A stretch of DNA of 64,000 nucleotides from G963422595 sp963422595 (GTDB taxonomy: Bacteria; Pseudomonadota; Gammaproteobacteria; UBA4575): contig OY730298.1 of the NCBI GenBank assembly GCA_963422595.1, forward strand, positions 868,001 through 932,000. Reading direction: 5' to 3'. A program made the translations under genes and the position numbers. Below are positions 43,586 to 52,575 of this stretch, piece by piece. The notes below the pieces were generated by a model. That model was not told the DNA's origin. It searched no databases and was given only the letters and a program-made list of their open reading frames with translations. The stretch's first letter is position 1, and each line of letters begins with the position of its first letter.

Positions 43586-45373
43586 ATGTGCGGAATATGC
43601 GGAGAATTGCGTTTAGATGCGAGCATGCCCAGCCGGAAAACCATGCGCCGCATGCTTGGCCAGTTACGGCGACGCGGTCCTGATGATGAAGGGCATTACT
43701 ATACTGATGTTATCAGTCTTGGCCATCGGCGTTTATCGATCATTGACCTTTCTGCACGCGCTAATCAGCCGATGATCGACACCCGGCACAAGCTCAGCAT
43801 CATTTTTAATGGTGCCATATACAATTATCCGGAATTACGTGAACAACTGATTCAGCTTGGGCATGTTTTTCGCTCTCGGGGAGATACCGAGGTTATCCTT
43901 AAGGCCTATGCACAGTGGGGTAAATCCAGTGTTCAAAGATTGGTCGGCATGTTCGCCTTCGCCATCTGGGATGCACGCCGACAAAAGTTATTTCTGGCGC
44001 GTGATCGCTTAGGCATTAAGCCGTTGTATTACACGCGAAGCGAAAAGTTTTTTCGCTTCGCCTCAAATTCGCAGGCCCTGTTAGCTGCGGGCGATTTAAA
44101 CACCGACATTGACATTATCGGCCTGCATCATCACCTTACCCTGCATGCCGTAGTGCCAGCGCCGGCCACTATTCTAAAAGGGCTAAGGAAGCTTCCGCCT
44201 GCCCATACCATGTCAGTTGATGCGCAAGGCAATTGTCATACTGAAAGATATTGGCGATTGCGCGCTGATCAAATCAATGACACTAAAAGTAAACGCGAAT
44301 GGCAGCATGACGTGCAAGCCGCCTTAAATTTGGCTATTGAAAGAAGGTTGCGCATTGCGGACGTTCCCGTGGGGGTATTATTATCGGGTGGTTTGGATTC
44401 GAGTTTGTTGGTTGGCCTGTTGGCCAGTGCTGGGGTTCAGCGCCTACAGACCTATTCGGTTGGTTTTGAAAGCCAGCCCGAAGAACAAGGTGACGAGTTT
44501 GAATACTCAGATGCGGTGGTTCAGCGTTTTGCCACTCAGCACCGTAAATTTTACATTGACGACAATCAGGTATTAAGACGCTTGCCGGAAGCTGTCGATC
44601 AAATGGCCGAGCCTATGGTAGGGCAAGACGCCATCGCCTTTTATTTATTAGCCGAGCAGGTTAGTCAGCATATCTCTGTCGTACAGTCTGGCCAGGGCGC
44701 CGATGAAGTATTTGGCGGTTATTTCTGGTATCCGCTTATGCAGGCAGAAGCAAAAATTTCGGTTGAAAGTTTTGCTAAGTATTATTTTGACAACAGTCAT
44801 GCCGAGATCTGTAAAACCATACATAAAGACTATATTACCAGTGATTTCACCACCAACAAAGTGATGCGACTGTTGCGTGACACCAACGCAAAAGAATTTA
44901 TCAATGCCGTTTTGAATATAGACGTAACCACGTTAATAGTTGACGATCCGGTAAAGCGCGTCGACAACATGACCATGGCCTATGGGCTGGAGGCGCGGGT
45001 ACCGTTTTTAGATCATGAACTGGTAGAATTAGTGATGCGTATGCCCGCGAAATACAAACTGGCGCATGGAGGCAAATATTTACTCAAAGAGATTGCCCGT
45101 GATTTGCTACCGGATAAAGTAATTGACCGTAAAAAAGGTTATTTTCCGGTGCCGGCCTTAAAATACATACGCGGCGAGTTTCTGGAATTCATGCGCGCGG
45201 TTTTGAATTCAGATAGTTGTCGACGGCGCAGATTATATCAGCGTGACCAGGTCGAAAAGTTACTGCATAATCCTGAAAACTTTATGACGCCACTCAAAGG
45301 CAATAAACTGTGGCATTTAGCCTTATTAGAACTGTGGTTACAGCGCAACGTGGACCGGTGTCTTGCCAGCTAG
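43586..45373 (+). CDS. N-acetylglutaminylglutamine amidotransferase-like, asparagine synthase family
   Basis: A 595-residue enzyme with an N-terminal Ntn glutaminase domain (Cys2 in MCGICGELRLDA) and a C-terminal synthase domain with the ATP loop VLLSGGLDSSLLVGLLA. The start is placed at the Met before Cys2, because the nucleophile must be N-terminal; AGGAG lies upstream. HAVVPAPATILKGLRKLPP and VVQSGQGADEVFGGYFWYP resemble the amidotransferase that makes the osmoprotectant NAGGN more than true AsnB. The partner dipeptide synthetase is not in the window, so plain asparagine synthase remains possible. Confidence 0.8.
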   Translation: MCGICGELRLDASMPSRKTMRRMLGQLRRRGPDDEGHYYTDVISLGHRRLSIIDLSARANQPMIDTRHKLSIIFNGAIYNYPELREQLIQLGHVFRSRGDTEVILKAYAQWGKSSVQRLVGMFAFAIWDARRQKLFLARDRLGIKPLYYTRSEKFFRFASNSQALLAAGDLNTDIDIIGLHHHLTLHAVVPAPATILKGLRKLPPAHTMSVDAQGNCHTERYWRLRADQINDTKSKREWQHDVQAALNLAIERRLRIADVPVGVLLSGGLDSSLLVGLLASAGVQRLQTYSVGFESQPEEQGDEFEYSDAVVQRFATQHRKFYIDDNQVLRRLPEAVDQMAEPMVGQDAIAFYLLAEQVSQHISVVQSGQGADEVFGGYFWYPLMQAEAKISVESFAKYYFDNSHAEICKTIHKDYITSDFTTNKVMRLLRDTNAKEFINAVLNIDVTTLIVDDPVKRVDNMTMAYGLEARVPFLDHELVELVMRMPAKYKLAHGGKYLLKEIARDLLPDKVIDRKKGYFPVPALKYIRGEFLEFMRAVLNSDSCRRRRLYQRDQVEKLLHNPENFMTPLKGNKLWHLALLELWLQRNVDRCLAS

Positions 45374-45423
45374 TTTACTCGCCGTAAAATATACCCGGTA
45401 ACCAACCTTAGGAGTGATTTACC

Positions 45424-45741
45424 ATGCACGCATTAGATAGAATTAAACAACAAGTGGAATCCAATCCCGTTATTCTCTACATGAAAGGTACTCCACAAAT
45501 GCCGCAATGTGGTTTTTCCAGCCGCACCGCGGAAGTGCTTAAATCGTGCGGGCATGAATTTGCCTATGTGAACGTGCTGATGGACGCGGAAATTTTTGAA
45601 AACCTGCCTCGCTATGCCGACTGGCCGACGTTTCCACAGCTTTACATTAATGGTGAACTAGTAGGCGGTTGTGACATTACTTTGCAATTACATGAGCAAG
45701 GTGAATTGTCAAACATGATCGCTGCCGCGGTCAGCAATTAA
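45424..45741 (+). CDS. grxD: Monothiol glutaredoxin, Grx4 family
   Basis: A 105-residue monothiol glutaredoxin with the active site CGFS at residues 29-32 (MPQCGFSSRTAEVL), and WPTFPQLYINGELVGGCDI for glutathione binding. It holds and delivers [2Fe-2S] clusters. AGGAGTG precedes the ATG. Confidence 0.95.
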   Translation: MHALDRIKQQVESNPVILYMKGTPQMPQCGFSSRTAEVLKSCGHEFAYVNVLMDAEIFENLPRYADWPTFPQLYINGELVGGCDITLQLHEQGELSNMIAAAVSN

Positions 45742-45776
45742 GCATCAGGCCAGACGTACAGGTAATACTATATCGG

Positions 45777-46406
45777 CTATTCAGCCTGTTGTTGCTGCCA
45801 CTTGTTTAACACGTCACAAAAGATTGCCGCGGTTTTTTCGGCGTCATATTTAGCGGCATGCGCACTGCTATCTTCCCATTGCAGATTAGCGGCCTCTGCA
45901 ATTCTCGACAACACCGTTTGGCCATATGCCAGCGCGCCGAGCGTAACCGTGTCAAGATTACTAAAAGGATGGAAAGGATTGTCTTTTATACCAGTACGCC
46001 GGACTGCGGCATTGATAAAATTCAAGTCAAAAAACGCATTATGCCCGACCAATATCGCCCTGCTGCAATGGTTTGATTTCACGTGTTTACGTATTGGCCC
46101 AAATATTTTTTTTAATGCGTCTTTTTCAGGCAAGGCTATTCTTAAAGGATGGAAGGGATCGATTCCGTTTACCTCCAAAGAAGCGGGTTCCAGGTTTGCG
46201 CCTTCAAAGGGTTTAACGTATACGGAAATTGTCTCCTGGCAGAAAAATTTCCCTCCTTTATTCATCCCGATGAATACTGCCGCAACTTCCAATAACGCAT
46301 CCGTACTGGCGTTAAAGCCGCCTGTCTCTACGTCAACCACTATCGGGCAAAAGCCACGAAATCGATTCTCCATAGGGGCTAAATCTGTTTGTTGTTCAAC
46401 GTTCAC
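45777..46406 (-). CDS. rnt: Ribonuclease T
   Basis: A 209-residue DEDD 3'-5' exonuclease that trims tRNA and other RNA ends. The catalytic pair D25/E27 is in [33 protein letters not shown] and [14 protein letters not shown] provide the remaining residues. It is divergent from argG. Its presence supports a gammaproteobacterial host. Confidence 0.93.
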   Translation of the reverse strand: MNVEQQTDLAPMENRFRGFCPIVVDVETGGFNASTDALLEVAAVFIGMNKGGKFFCQETISVYVKPFEGANLEPASLEVNGIDPFHPLRIALPEKDALKKIFGPIRKHVKSNHCSRAILVGHNAFFDLNFINAAVRRTGIKDNPFHPFSNLDTVTLGALAYGQTVLSRIAEAANLQWEDSSAHAAKYDAEKTAAIFCDVLNKWQQQQAE

Positions 46407-46496
46407 GAACTATTTGGCATGTCTAATGATCAGTTTCAAGGCTATAATTCACCCAAGAGTAAATCGGTAACAAAGCAAATCTTCTGGCTACATACT

Positions 46497-47717
46497 ATGT
46501 CATCAGTGCAAAAAGTTGTACTCGCTTATTCGGGTGGTCTGGATACCTCCGTCATCCTGAAGTGGCTGCAACAGACCTATCGCTGCGAAGTTGTCACGTT
46601 TACCGCCGATATTGGTCAGGGTGAAGAAGTAGAACCGGCGCGCACGAAGGCGCGCATGCTGGGCGTTAAGGAAATCTTTATAGAAGATTTAACCGAAGAG
46701 TTTGTAAGTGATTTTGTTTATCCGATGTTACGCGCCAATGCCGTCTATGAGGGAGAATATTTATTAGGTACTTCGATTGCGCGCCCACTGATTGCCAGGC
46801 GTTTGGTGGAGATAGCCGACCTGACGGGAGCCGACGCCATTGCCCATGGCGCGACCGGCAAGGGTAACGACCAAGTGCGTTTTGAGTTGGGTGCTTATGC
46901 CTTGAACCCCGATATAAAGATTATTGCGCCATGGCGCGAATGGAAGCTCAATTCCCGTGAGGCCCTGTTGTCTTACGCGGAAAAAAACAATATAGCGATT
47001 GAGCAAAAACGCGGCACCCAATCACCCTACTCAATGGATGCGAATTTGCTGCATATTTCTTATGAAGGCGGTGCGCTGGAAGACCCTTGGGTTGAACCGC
47101 CTGATGAGATGTGGAAACTTACCTGCACGCCCGCGCAAGCGCCTGCAGATCCGCAATATATTGACATAGATTTTCAACAGGGAGACGCCAAGTGTTTGCA
47201 TGGCGAGCCGCACAGTCCGGCGCAGTTGCTACGCAATCTGAATACAGTGGCTGCCAGGCATGCCATTGGCAGGCAAGACATCGTTGAGAATCGTTATGTC
47301 GGCATGAAATCACGCGGTTGTTATGAAACCCCGGGCGGTACCGTTTTACTGAAGGCGCATCGCGCGATAGAATCCATCACGCTTGATCGCGAGTTAGCGC
47401 ACTTAAAAGACGAGCTTATGCCTCGGTACGCGCAGTTGGTCTATAATGGTTACTGGTGGAGTCCCGAACGCCTTGCCATGCAGGGATTGATTGATGCCAC
47501 GCAAAAAAATGTTACTGGCAAGGTGCGTCTCAAGCTATATAAAGGGTGTGTCAGTGTGGTAGGGCGTAAATCTGAACAAAACAGTCTGTTTGACTCGGGT
47601 ATCGCGACTTTTGAGGACGATGATGGCGCGTATAATCAACAGGATGCGGAAGGTTTTATAAAATTAAATGCTTTACGTATGCGAATTGCGGTAAAATCCT
47701 CTAAACAACCAGACTAA
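46497..47717 (+). CDS. argG: Argininosuccinate synthase
   Basis: A 406-residue ATP-dependent ligase joining citrulline and aspartate. The P-loop [18 protein letters not shown] starts at about residue 8; [18 protein letters not shown] and [20 protein letters not shown] are conserved. The ATG at 46497 is chosen because it precedes the family's start; the upstream open frame overlaps the rnt promoter. A TATAAT lies at 46443-46448. Confidence 0.95.
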   Translation: MSSVQKVVLAYSGGLDTSVILKWLQQTYRCEVVTFTADIGQGEEVEPARTKARMLGVKEIFIEDLTEEFVSDFVYPMLRANAVYEGEYLLGTSIARPLIARRLVEIADLTGADAIAHGATGKGNDQVRFELGAYALNPDIKIIAPWREWKLNSREALLSYAEKNNIAIEQKRGTQSPYSMDANLLHISYEGGALEDPWVEPPDEMWKLTCTPAQAPADPQYIDIDFQQGDAKCLHGEPHSPAQLLRNLNTVAARHAIGRQDIVENRYVGMKSRGCYETPGGTVLLKAHRAIESITLDRELAHLKDELMPRYAQLVYNGYWWSPERLAMQGLIDATQKNVTGKVRLKLYKGCVSVVGRKSEQNSLFDSGIATFEDDDGAYNQQDAEGFIKLNALRMRIAVKSSKQPD

Positions 47718-47762
47718 ACAGTCTTACGATAACATTCATCAGCATAAAGGGAAGCACTTACT

Positions 47763-48491
47763 ATGTTTCGATTCGTTTTTTTATTAATTCTGGCAAGTTT
47801 GATGGCAGGCGGCTGCGTGAGTACCCAGGAATTATCCAATCATCCTGGCGATCCTTGGGAGGGCTTTAATCGCAAGGTATACGGCTTTAATGACAACATA
47901 GATCGTGCCTTCCTACTTCCCTTGGCATCGGGCTATCGCGAACTCGCGCCAGATTTTGTCGAAGATGGGGTGGGTAACTTCTTTTCCAATCTTGATGACG
48001 TAGGCGTGGCGTTTAACAACGTCTTACAGTTCAAATTTCTTGACGCGGCCTCCGATGTATGTCGGGTGGTAGTCAACTCCACGGTTGGTTTATTGGGCTT
48101 TATTGATGTCGCCAGCCATATGGGGTTACGTAAACACAATGAAGATTTTGGGCAAACGCTTGGGTATTGGGGAGTGGGCACCGGGCCGTATGTCGTGCTG
48201 CCATTTTTAGGGCCTGGAAATCTGCGTGACGGCCCCGGCAAAATAGTGGACATGGCCTTATGGGTACCAATGTGGGCCGATATAAAAACCGCGGAGCGTA
48301 ATAATTTATTTGCTTTATACACCACTAACAAGCGCGCTGAACTGATGCAGCTGGAAGAAAAGACCAAAGAGCTTAGTCGTGACCGCTACGTATTTATTCG
48401 GGATGCGTATTTAGATCATCGTAAATCATTAGTGAATGATGGCGAAGTCTCGCTGGACGATGAGCTATATCAGGAACTGGAAGGCGAATAG
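47763..48491 (+). CDS. mlaA: Outer-membrane phospholipid transport lipoprotein MlaA (VacJ)
   Basis: A 242-residue lipoprotein with lipobox LASLMAGGC (Cys at about 19). It removes phospholipids from the outer leaflet of the outer membrane and passes them to the Mla system. PWEGFNRKVYGFNDNIDRAF and GVGTGPYVVLPFLGPGNLRD are the family hallmarks. The remaining mla genes are not in the window. Confidence 0.93.
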   Translation: MFRFVFLLILASLMAGGCVSTQELSNHPGDPWEGFNRKVYGFNDNIDRAFLLPLASGYRELAPDFVEDGVGNFFSNLDDVGVAFNNVLQFKFLDAASDVCRVVVNSTVGLLGFIDVASHMGLRKHNEDFGQTLGYWGVGTGPYVVLPFLGPGNLRDGPGKIVDMALWVPMWADIKTAERNNLFALYTTNKRAELMQLEEKTKELSRDRYVFIRDAYLDHRKSLVNDGEVSLDDELYQELEGE

Positions 48492-48512
48492 CTTTTTCAA
48501 TTCCGCACGTCT

Positions 48513-49334
48513 GTGGGCAAATGTATCGTCTGCAATAGATTCGCAGGCCCGTTCTACTCCCTACATAAAGCCTGTTACCGGGTATATGAAGATACCCGTG
48601 ACTGTTTTCGTGGTGTATTTTCTACATCCATAGAATCTTCTTTACAAATGGACGAATTGGTTGAAGCGTTAAATGCTTGCAGGCCAGCCTCGTCATTTTC
48701 GCCGGACTTGTTTAACAGCTTGGTCAGGCGTACCTGGCAGGATCAGGCAAAACGCATCGTAGACAGCAAATCGCCCGCGGCACAACGTGCAAACTATCTG
48801 CTCGACGTTGCGGCGCACCTGGAAATTGAAGCAAAAGACGTAGAACCATGTTTATTACAAAGACTTGAAAATATTCAATACCTGCTTCGTGTGCATCAAA
48901 AGCAGTCGGTCTCAAAGACCTTTGTGGGCCTACATGACGAGATTGAAATGCTGGATGGCGAGTCTTTAGTTTGGGTATTTGAAAATACCTCAAAAGTGCA
49001 GCAACAGGGGCGTGCCGAAGGCAAAAAGTGGACGGTATTTCGCTCTATTTTAAGCAGTTTATTTTCAAAACCGCGTTATCAAGAGTTAGCGGTAAAGGTT
49101 GAAGATACGGGCAAACTGGCTATAACCAATCAAAACCTTTATTACGTAACAAAAGGTGAGACGCTAAAAATTGGTCTTGCCGGGATATACTCAATTACCC
49201 CCATGAAAGATGGGGTCAGAATACAAACCACGCAAAAAAGCACGATGCCCAGCACCTATATTACTGGGGATGGTCGTTTCACGTATGCGCTGCTACGCTA
49301 CGTTCAGGAGCAAGGGTCAGCAGACCGACTTTAG
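48513..49334 (+). CDS. Protein with zinc-ribbon-like N-terminus and PH-like C-terminus, unknown function
   Basis: A 273-residue protein with start GTG. The N-terminus KCIVCNRFAGPFYSLHKACY has a C-x2-C and a later Cys that could bind zinc. The middle is helical. The last ~80 residues (KLAITNQNLYYVTKGETLKI, then GVRIQTTQKSTMPSTYITG) look like a small bacterial PH/GRAM-type domain with a conserved Phe-Thr-Tyr-Ala end. There is no membrane segment. It lies 21 bp after mlaA and may be co-transcribed. I do not recognise a named family. Confidence 0.7.
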   Translation: MGKCIVCNRFAGPFYSLHKACYRVYEDTRDCFRGVFSTSIESSLQMDELVEALNACRPASSFSPDLFNSLVRRTWQDQAKRIVDSKSPAAQRANYLLDVAAHLEIEAKDVEPCLLQRLENIQYLLRVHQKQSVSKTFVGLHDEIEMLDGESLVWVFENTSKVQQQGRAEGKKWTVFRSILSSLFSKPRYQELAVKVEDTGKLAITNQNLYYVTKGETLKIGLAGIYSITPMKDGVRIQTTQKSTMPSTYITGDGRFTYALLRYVQEQGSADRL

Positions 49335-49492
49335 CCGCCAAACACCCTTTTTAACCATGCAAAAAAGCCGTCTGTAGCCTGCCGCGCCGGCGCGTTTTCA
49401 GATTGACCGGGGGCCTCTTCAGATGGTTTCGCGTGAGCAGCTTCATAGTGACGTCGCAGCACAGAATCCGTTGGTATTCCGTTATTCATCAT
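49331..49492 (-). CDS. Small protein of unknown function (53 aa)
   Basis: A 53-residue ORF on the minus strand, convergent with and overlapping the end of the previous gene by 3 bp. It starts MMNNGIPTDSVLRRHYEAAH, has a low-complexity polar centre and ends GFFAWLKRVFGG. GAGG lies 5-8 nt before the tandem ATGs. The amphipathic C-terminus suggests a peripheral membrane anchor. The strong start signal and the protein-like ends support a real gene. Function is unknown. Confidence 0.55.
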   Translation of the reverse strand: MMNNGIPTDSVLRRHYEAAHAKPSEEAPGQSENAPARQATDGFFAWLKRVFGG

Positions 49493-49690
49493 CACCACCT
49501 CTATTTCTTAGTGTGTTGATATTGAAACAACATTGTTCAGCAAACAGTAACTGTAACACTTTTCTCCACATATTGCATAAACTATCAGAACTTGCTGGGA
49601 GCTTCACCAATCGACTATCTTTATATCTTGAAAACTCTACTGATTAATAAAATTGCAGCGAGATTCCCGATAAATTAATGGGCATTAACT

Positions 49691-50392
49691 ATGATAGACG
49701 ATAAACTGCTATTATTACGGTACCGAAAATTTTCAGGCGATTCAAACAACTTGCACAATATGAACAAGAAGGCATTTGAAATACTTGCCGGCGGGCGTTT
49801 CCTTGAAGACACCGCGCTTTCAAATGATACTGACAGGGATATTCGGCTTGAGAACCACGTACGCGAGTTACTGCAATTAATTGGTGAAGATGCCGATCGC
49901 AAAGGTCTGGCTGATACCCCGCAACGTGTTGCCAAGGCATTACATTTTTTGACCAGCGGCTATGATTTAAGCGTGGAAGAAGTAGTGCGTGATGCCTTGT
50001 TTGAGGAGCGTTGTGAAGAAATGGTGATAGTCAAAGACGTCGAATTTTACTCTCTTTGTGAACACCATATTCTGCCATTTTTTGGACGCGCGCATGTCGG
50101 TTATCTGCCACGTGATCGTGTTATCGGCTTGAGTAAAGTCGCGCGTATTGTTGACATTTTTGCCAGACGCCTGCAAGTACAGGAAAGGCTGACCACACAA
50201 ATTGCCAGTGGTTTATTAGCAGTACTAAACGCACACGGCGTTGCCGTGGTGCTTGAAGCCAGTCACTTTTGTATGGTAATGCGTGGCGTACAAAAGCAAA
50301 ACAGCAAAACCATTACCAGCTCCATGCTGGGTGCATTTCGGGACGACTCCAGATCGCGTTCCGAATTTATGGAACTCATTCGTGAGTCGTAA
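49691..50392 (+). CDS. folE: GTP cyclohydrolase I
   Basis: A 233-residue enzyme making dihydroneopterin triphosphate, the first step to folate and other pterins. The zinc site is in [20 protein letters not shown] with a second Cys in [32 protein letters not shown] is also typical. The N-terminus is about 30 residues longer than in many FolE proteins; ATG at 49760 is an alternative start. Confidence 0.93.
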   Translation: MIDDKLLLLRYRKFSGDSNNLHNMNKKAFEILAGGRFLEDTALSNDTDRDIRLENHVRELLQLIGEDADRKGLADTPQRVAKALHFLTSGYDLSVEEVVRDALFEERCEEMVIVKDVEFYSLCEHHILPFFGRAHVGYLPRDRVIGLSKVARIVDIFARRLQVQERLTTQIASGLLAVLNAHGVAVVLEASHFCMVMRGVQKQNSKTITSSMLGAFRDDSRSRSEFMELIRES

Positions 50393-50444
50393 CGTAAAAA
50401 ACCAGTTATACACGAATACAGCGTGACCAGCGCAACCAGTAAAC

Positions 50445-50705
50445 TTAAGGCCCAAGTGGCTGGACAATGACGCCTGCAATGGCGATCTGCGCACCGACTA
50501 ATGCGACCGCAAGAACGACCAAGGCGCGATATACGCCAGCGATGGTTTGATGCAACCAGCAATTGCCTGGCTTAAATCACCACGTGTAACCAATGCGCCA
50601 CGGTTAGCATCACTTACCGATGCCGCAACGCGCGCAAAGTTTCAGCTTGAGTGCGTTCAATGTCTACGGATTCTAAGTCATGGGTAGCTTGGAGTATATC
50701 CACAT
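50445..50705 (-). pseudogene. Decayed coiled-coil membrane protein gene (DUF1640-like)
   Basis: Three protein-like fragments follow in order on the minus strand but in different frames. They are EYVDILQATHDLESVDIERT followed by QAETLRAL, then NRGALVTRGDLSQAIA, then YRALVVLAVALVGAQIAIAG up to a stop at 50445. The order (short N-terminal helix with QAE, a K/R-DL coiled coil, one C-terminal membrane helix) is that of DUF1640 proteins. At least two frameshifts separate them. The decay is seen directly; the family is an inference. Confidence 0.45.
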
Positions 50706-50742
50706 ATTCGGTTATAGCACAAAACTCCTGGGGCGCGTAAGA

Positions 50743-51042
50743 CTAGGGTAAGACCTGCCTGAATGGTTTAACGGTCACCCTTGCATAAACGCCGGCCTCG
50801 ATATAAGGGTCTGCTTCGGCCCACATTTGTGCGGCTTGCAGTGATTCGAATTCGGCGACAATCAAACTACCGGTAAATCCGGCATCCCCCGGATCAGGGC
50901 TATCCACGGCTGGATGTGGGCCGGCGATAATTAAACGGCCTTGATTCTTAAGCTCATGCAGACGCGCGACATGTTGATCGCGCGCGCGTTTGCGTTTATC
51001 CAGACTGTCATCAACGTCCTGACTAAGGATTGCATACAGCAT
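50743..51042 (-). CDS. yciI: YciI family protein
   Basis: A 99-residue dimeric ferredoxin-like protein of the YciI/YCII family. [36 protein letters not shown] and [20 protein letters not shown] carry the conserved His and Asp that form a putative active site. The physiological reaction is unknown. It is divergent from yciO, as in related genomes where these genes are close. Confidence 0.88.
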   Translation of the reverse strand: MLYAILSQDVDDSLDKRKRARDQHVARLHELKNQGRLIIAGPHPAVDSPDPGDAGFTGSLIVAEFESLQAAQMWAEADPYIEAGVYARVTVKPFRQVLP

Positions 51043-51263
51043 GGGTATATATTTATGCGCTCCCTGGCGGTTTATATTTCACGAAGTAGACGGCTTGTGG
51101 TGCCGTCATAGCTAGTCAAAACACCCCAACGGATTGAAATTTATCCGATAGGTTTCATCATATTCATATGCTACGATAATTTTAAGTATAGCAACAAACA
51201 GCAACAAGCAGCCACCCAATCGTTTAGTTAGCATCCGTTCTGAAATGCTAAGTGATTACATGT

Positions 51264-51923
51264 ATGAGTCAATATTTTATTATTCATTCGGAAACCCCTC
51301 AAAAGCGTTTATTACGTCGGGCCGTAGAGATTATTAATCAAGGTGGTTTGATAGTATATCCAACGGATTCCTGTTACGCGCTGGGTTGTCACATCGGTGA
51401 TAAGCGCGCCATGCAGAGGATACGGAAAATCCGTCAACTGAATGATAAGCACCATTTCACACTAGTATGCCGCGATCTTTCTGAGTTATCTAATTATGCT
51501 ATCGTGGACAACGTTGCTTATCGGCTCATGAAGCGCTGTACCCCCGGGCCCTATACTTTTTTGCTCAAGGCTACCCATGAAGTGCCGCGCAGGTTACAAG
51601 TGCCAAAGCGTAAAACAATCGGCTTACGGGTACCAGATCATCCCATCGCGTTACAGCTATGCCAAGAGTTACAACAGCCTTTAATGAGTAGCACCCTGAT
51701 TTTACCTGGCGCGGAAAAACCGCTTTCCGACCCGTTGGTTATACGGAACGTCTTAGAACATCAGGCAGACTTGGTGATTGACGGAGGTTTTTGCGGTATA
51801 CAGGCGACCACGGTCGTTGATTTAACCGACTCAAATCCGATAATATTGCGACCGGGGAAAGGCGACGCCAGCTGGCTGATGCAGGATTACCCAAATGCCT
51901 CGTATAATGTTGCTGGTCAATGA
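51264..51923 (+). CDS. yciO: YciO, Sua5/YrdC family protein
   Basis: A 219-residue protein of the YrdC/Sua5 fold. MSQYFIIHSETPQKRLLRRA closely follows E. coli YciO; LIVYPTDSCYALGCHIGD and KRKTIGLRVPDHPIALQL are family signatures. The ATG at 51264 is preferred by homology to the one at 51252. YciO has weak threonylcarbamoyl-AMP-related activity; its cellular role is not settled. It overlaps the M50 protease gene (ATGA). Confidence 0.9.
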   Translation: MSQYFIIHSETPQKRLLRRAVEIINQGGLIVYPTDSCYALGCHIGDKRAMQRIRKIRQLNDKHHFTLVCRDLSELSNYAIVDNVAYRLMKRCTPGPYTFLLKATHEVPRRLQVPKRKTIGLRVPDHPIALQLCQELQQPLMSSTLILPGAEKPLSDPLVIRNVLEHQADLVIDGGFCGIQATTVVDLTDSNPIILRPGKGDASWLMQDYPNASYNVAGQ

Positions 51924-52570
51924 ACGTCATTCAAACGATCACCATCTGGGCGTTGCCGGTTTTGTTTGCCATTACGCTTCACGAAGTTGCTCATGGTTGG
52001 GTAGCAAAGCAATTTGGCGATCCCACAGCGTACAGGATGGGTCGTTTAAGCCTTAATCCTGTCAGGCATATTGACCCCATCGGCACCATCCTGGTACCGG
52101 CCGTATTAATCATATTTAGCGGCTTTGGCTTTGGCTGGGCAAAGCCCGTACCGGTAAACTTTAATCTGTTACGAGACCCAAAACGGGACATGATTTGGGT
52201 TGCCGCGGCCGGCCCGGTGGCAAACCTGCTCATGGCGGTGTTGTGGGGTATGGTGATGAAGCTGGGTTATATGTTCTCGGGTCAGTCTGAATGGATTGCC
52301 GCGCCAATGATGCTTATGGGACAGGCCGGCATCATCATCAACTTAATTCTTTTCCTGCTCAATTTACTACCTGTTCCTCCCCTGGATGGTGGTAGAATCT
52401 TGGCAGGTTTAGTACCAGCGCGTTGTGCTTACGCGCTGGCAAAAATTGAGCCTTTAGGCATGTTTATTATTTTCGGTCTACTCGCCATAGGGTCATTAAG
52501 TTTGCTATTAAATCCGCCGCTTATATTCTTATCTTCAATGATCAGAAAGCTGTTTGGGATACCCGTCTGA
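51920..52570 (+). CDS. Site-2 protease family membrane metalloprotease (M50)
   Basis: A 216-residue integral membrane protease with zinc motif HEVAHG (His21, Glu22, His25) in the first helix and the third ligand in PPLDGGRILAGL (about residues 152-163). It has about five membrane helices and no PDZ domain. It is the short type often found beside trpS and scpA. Its substrate is unknown. Confidence 0.88.
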   Translation: MNVIQTITIWALPVLFAITLHEVAHGWVAKQFGDPTAYRMGRLSLNPVRHIDPIGTILVPAVLIIFSGFGFGWAKPVPVNFNLLRDPKRDMIWVAAAGPVANLLMAVLWGMVMKLGYMFSGQSEWIAAPMMLMGQAGIIINLILFLLNLLPVPPLDGGRILAGLVPARCAYALAKIEPLGMFIIFGLLAIGSLSLLLNPPLIFLSSMIRKLFGIPV

Positions 52571-52575
52571 TTTTA

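Noticed and set aside
45802..46470. Long + strand ORF opposite rnt
   Set aside because: It is antisense to a clear RNase T gene, has no recognisable motif and covers the rnt promoter.
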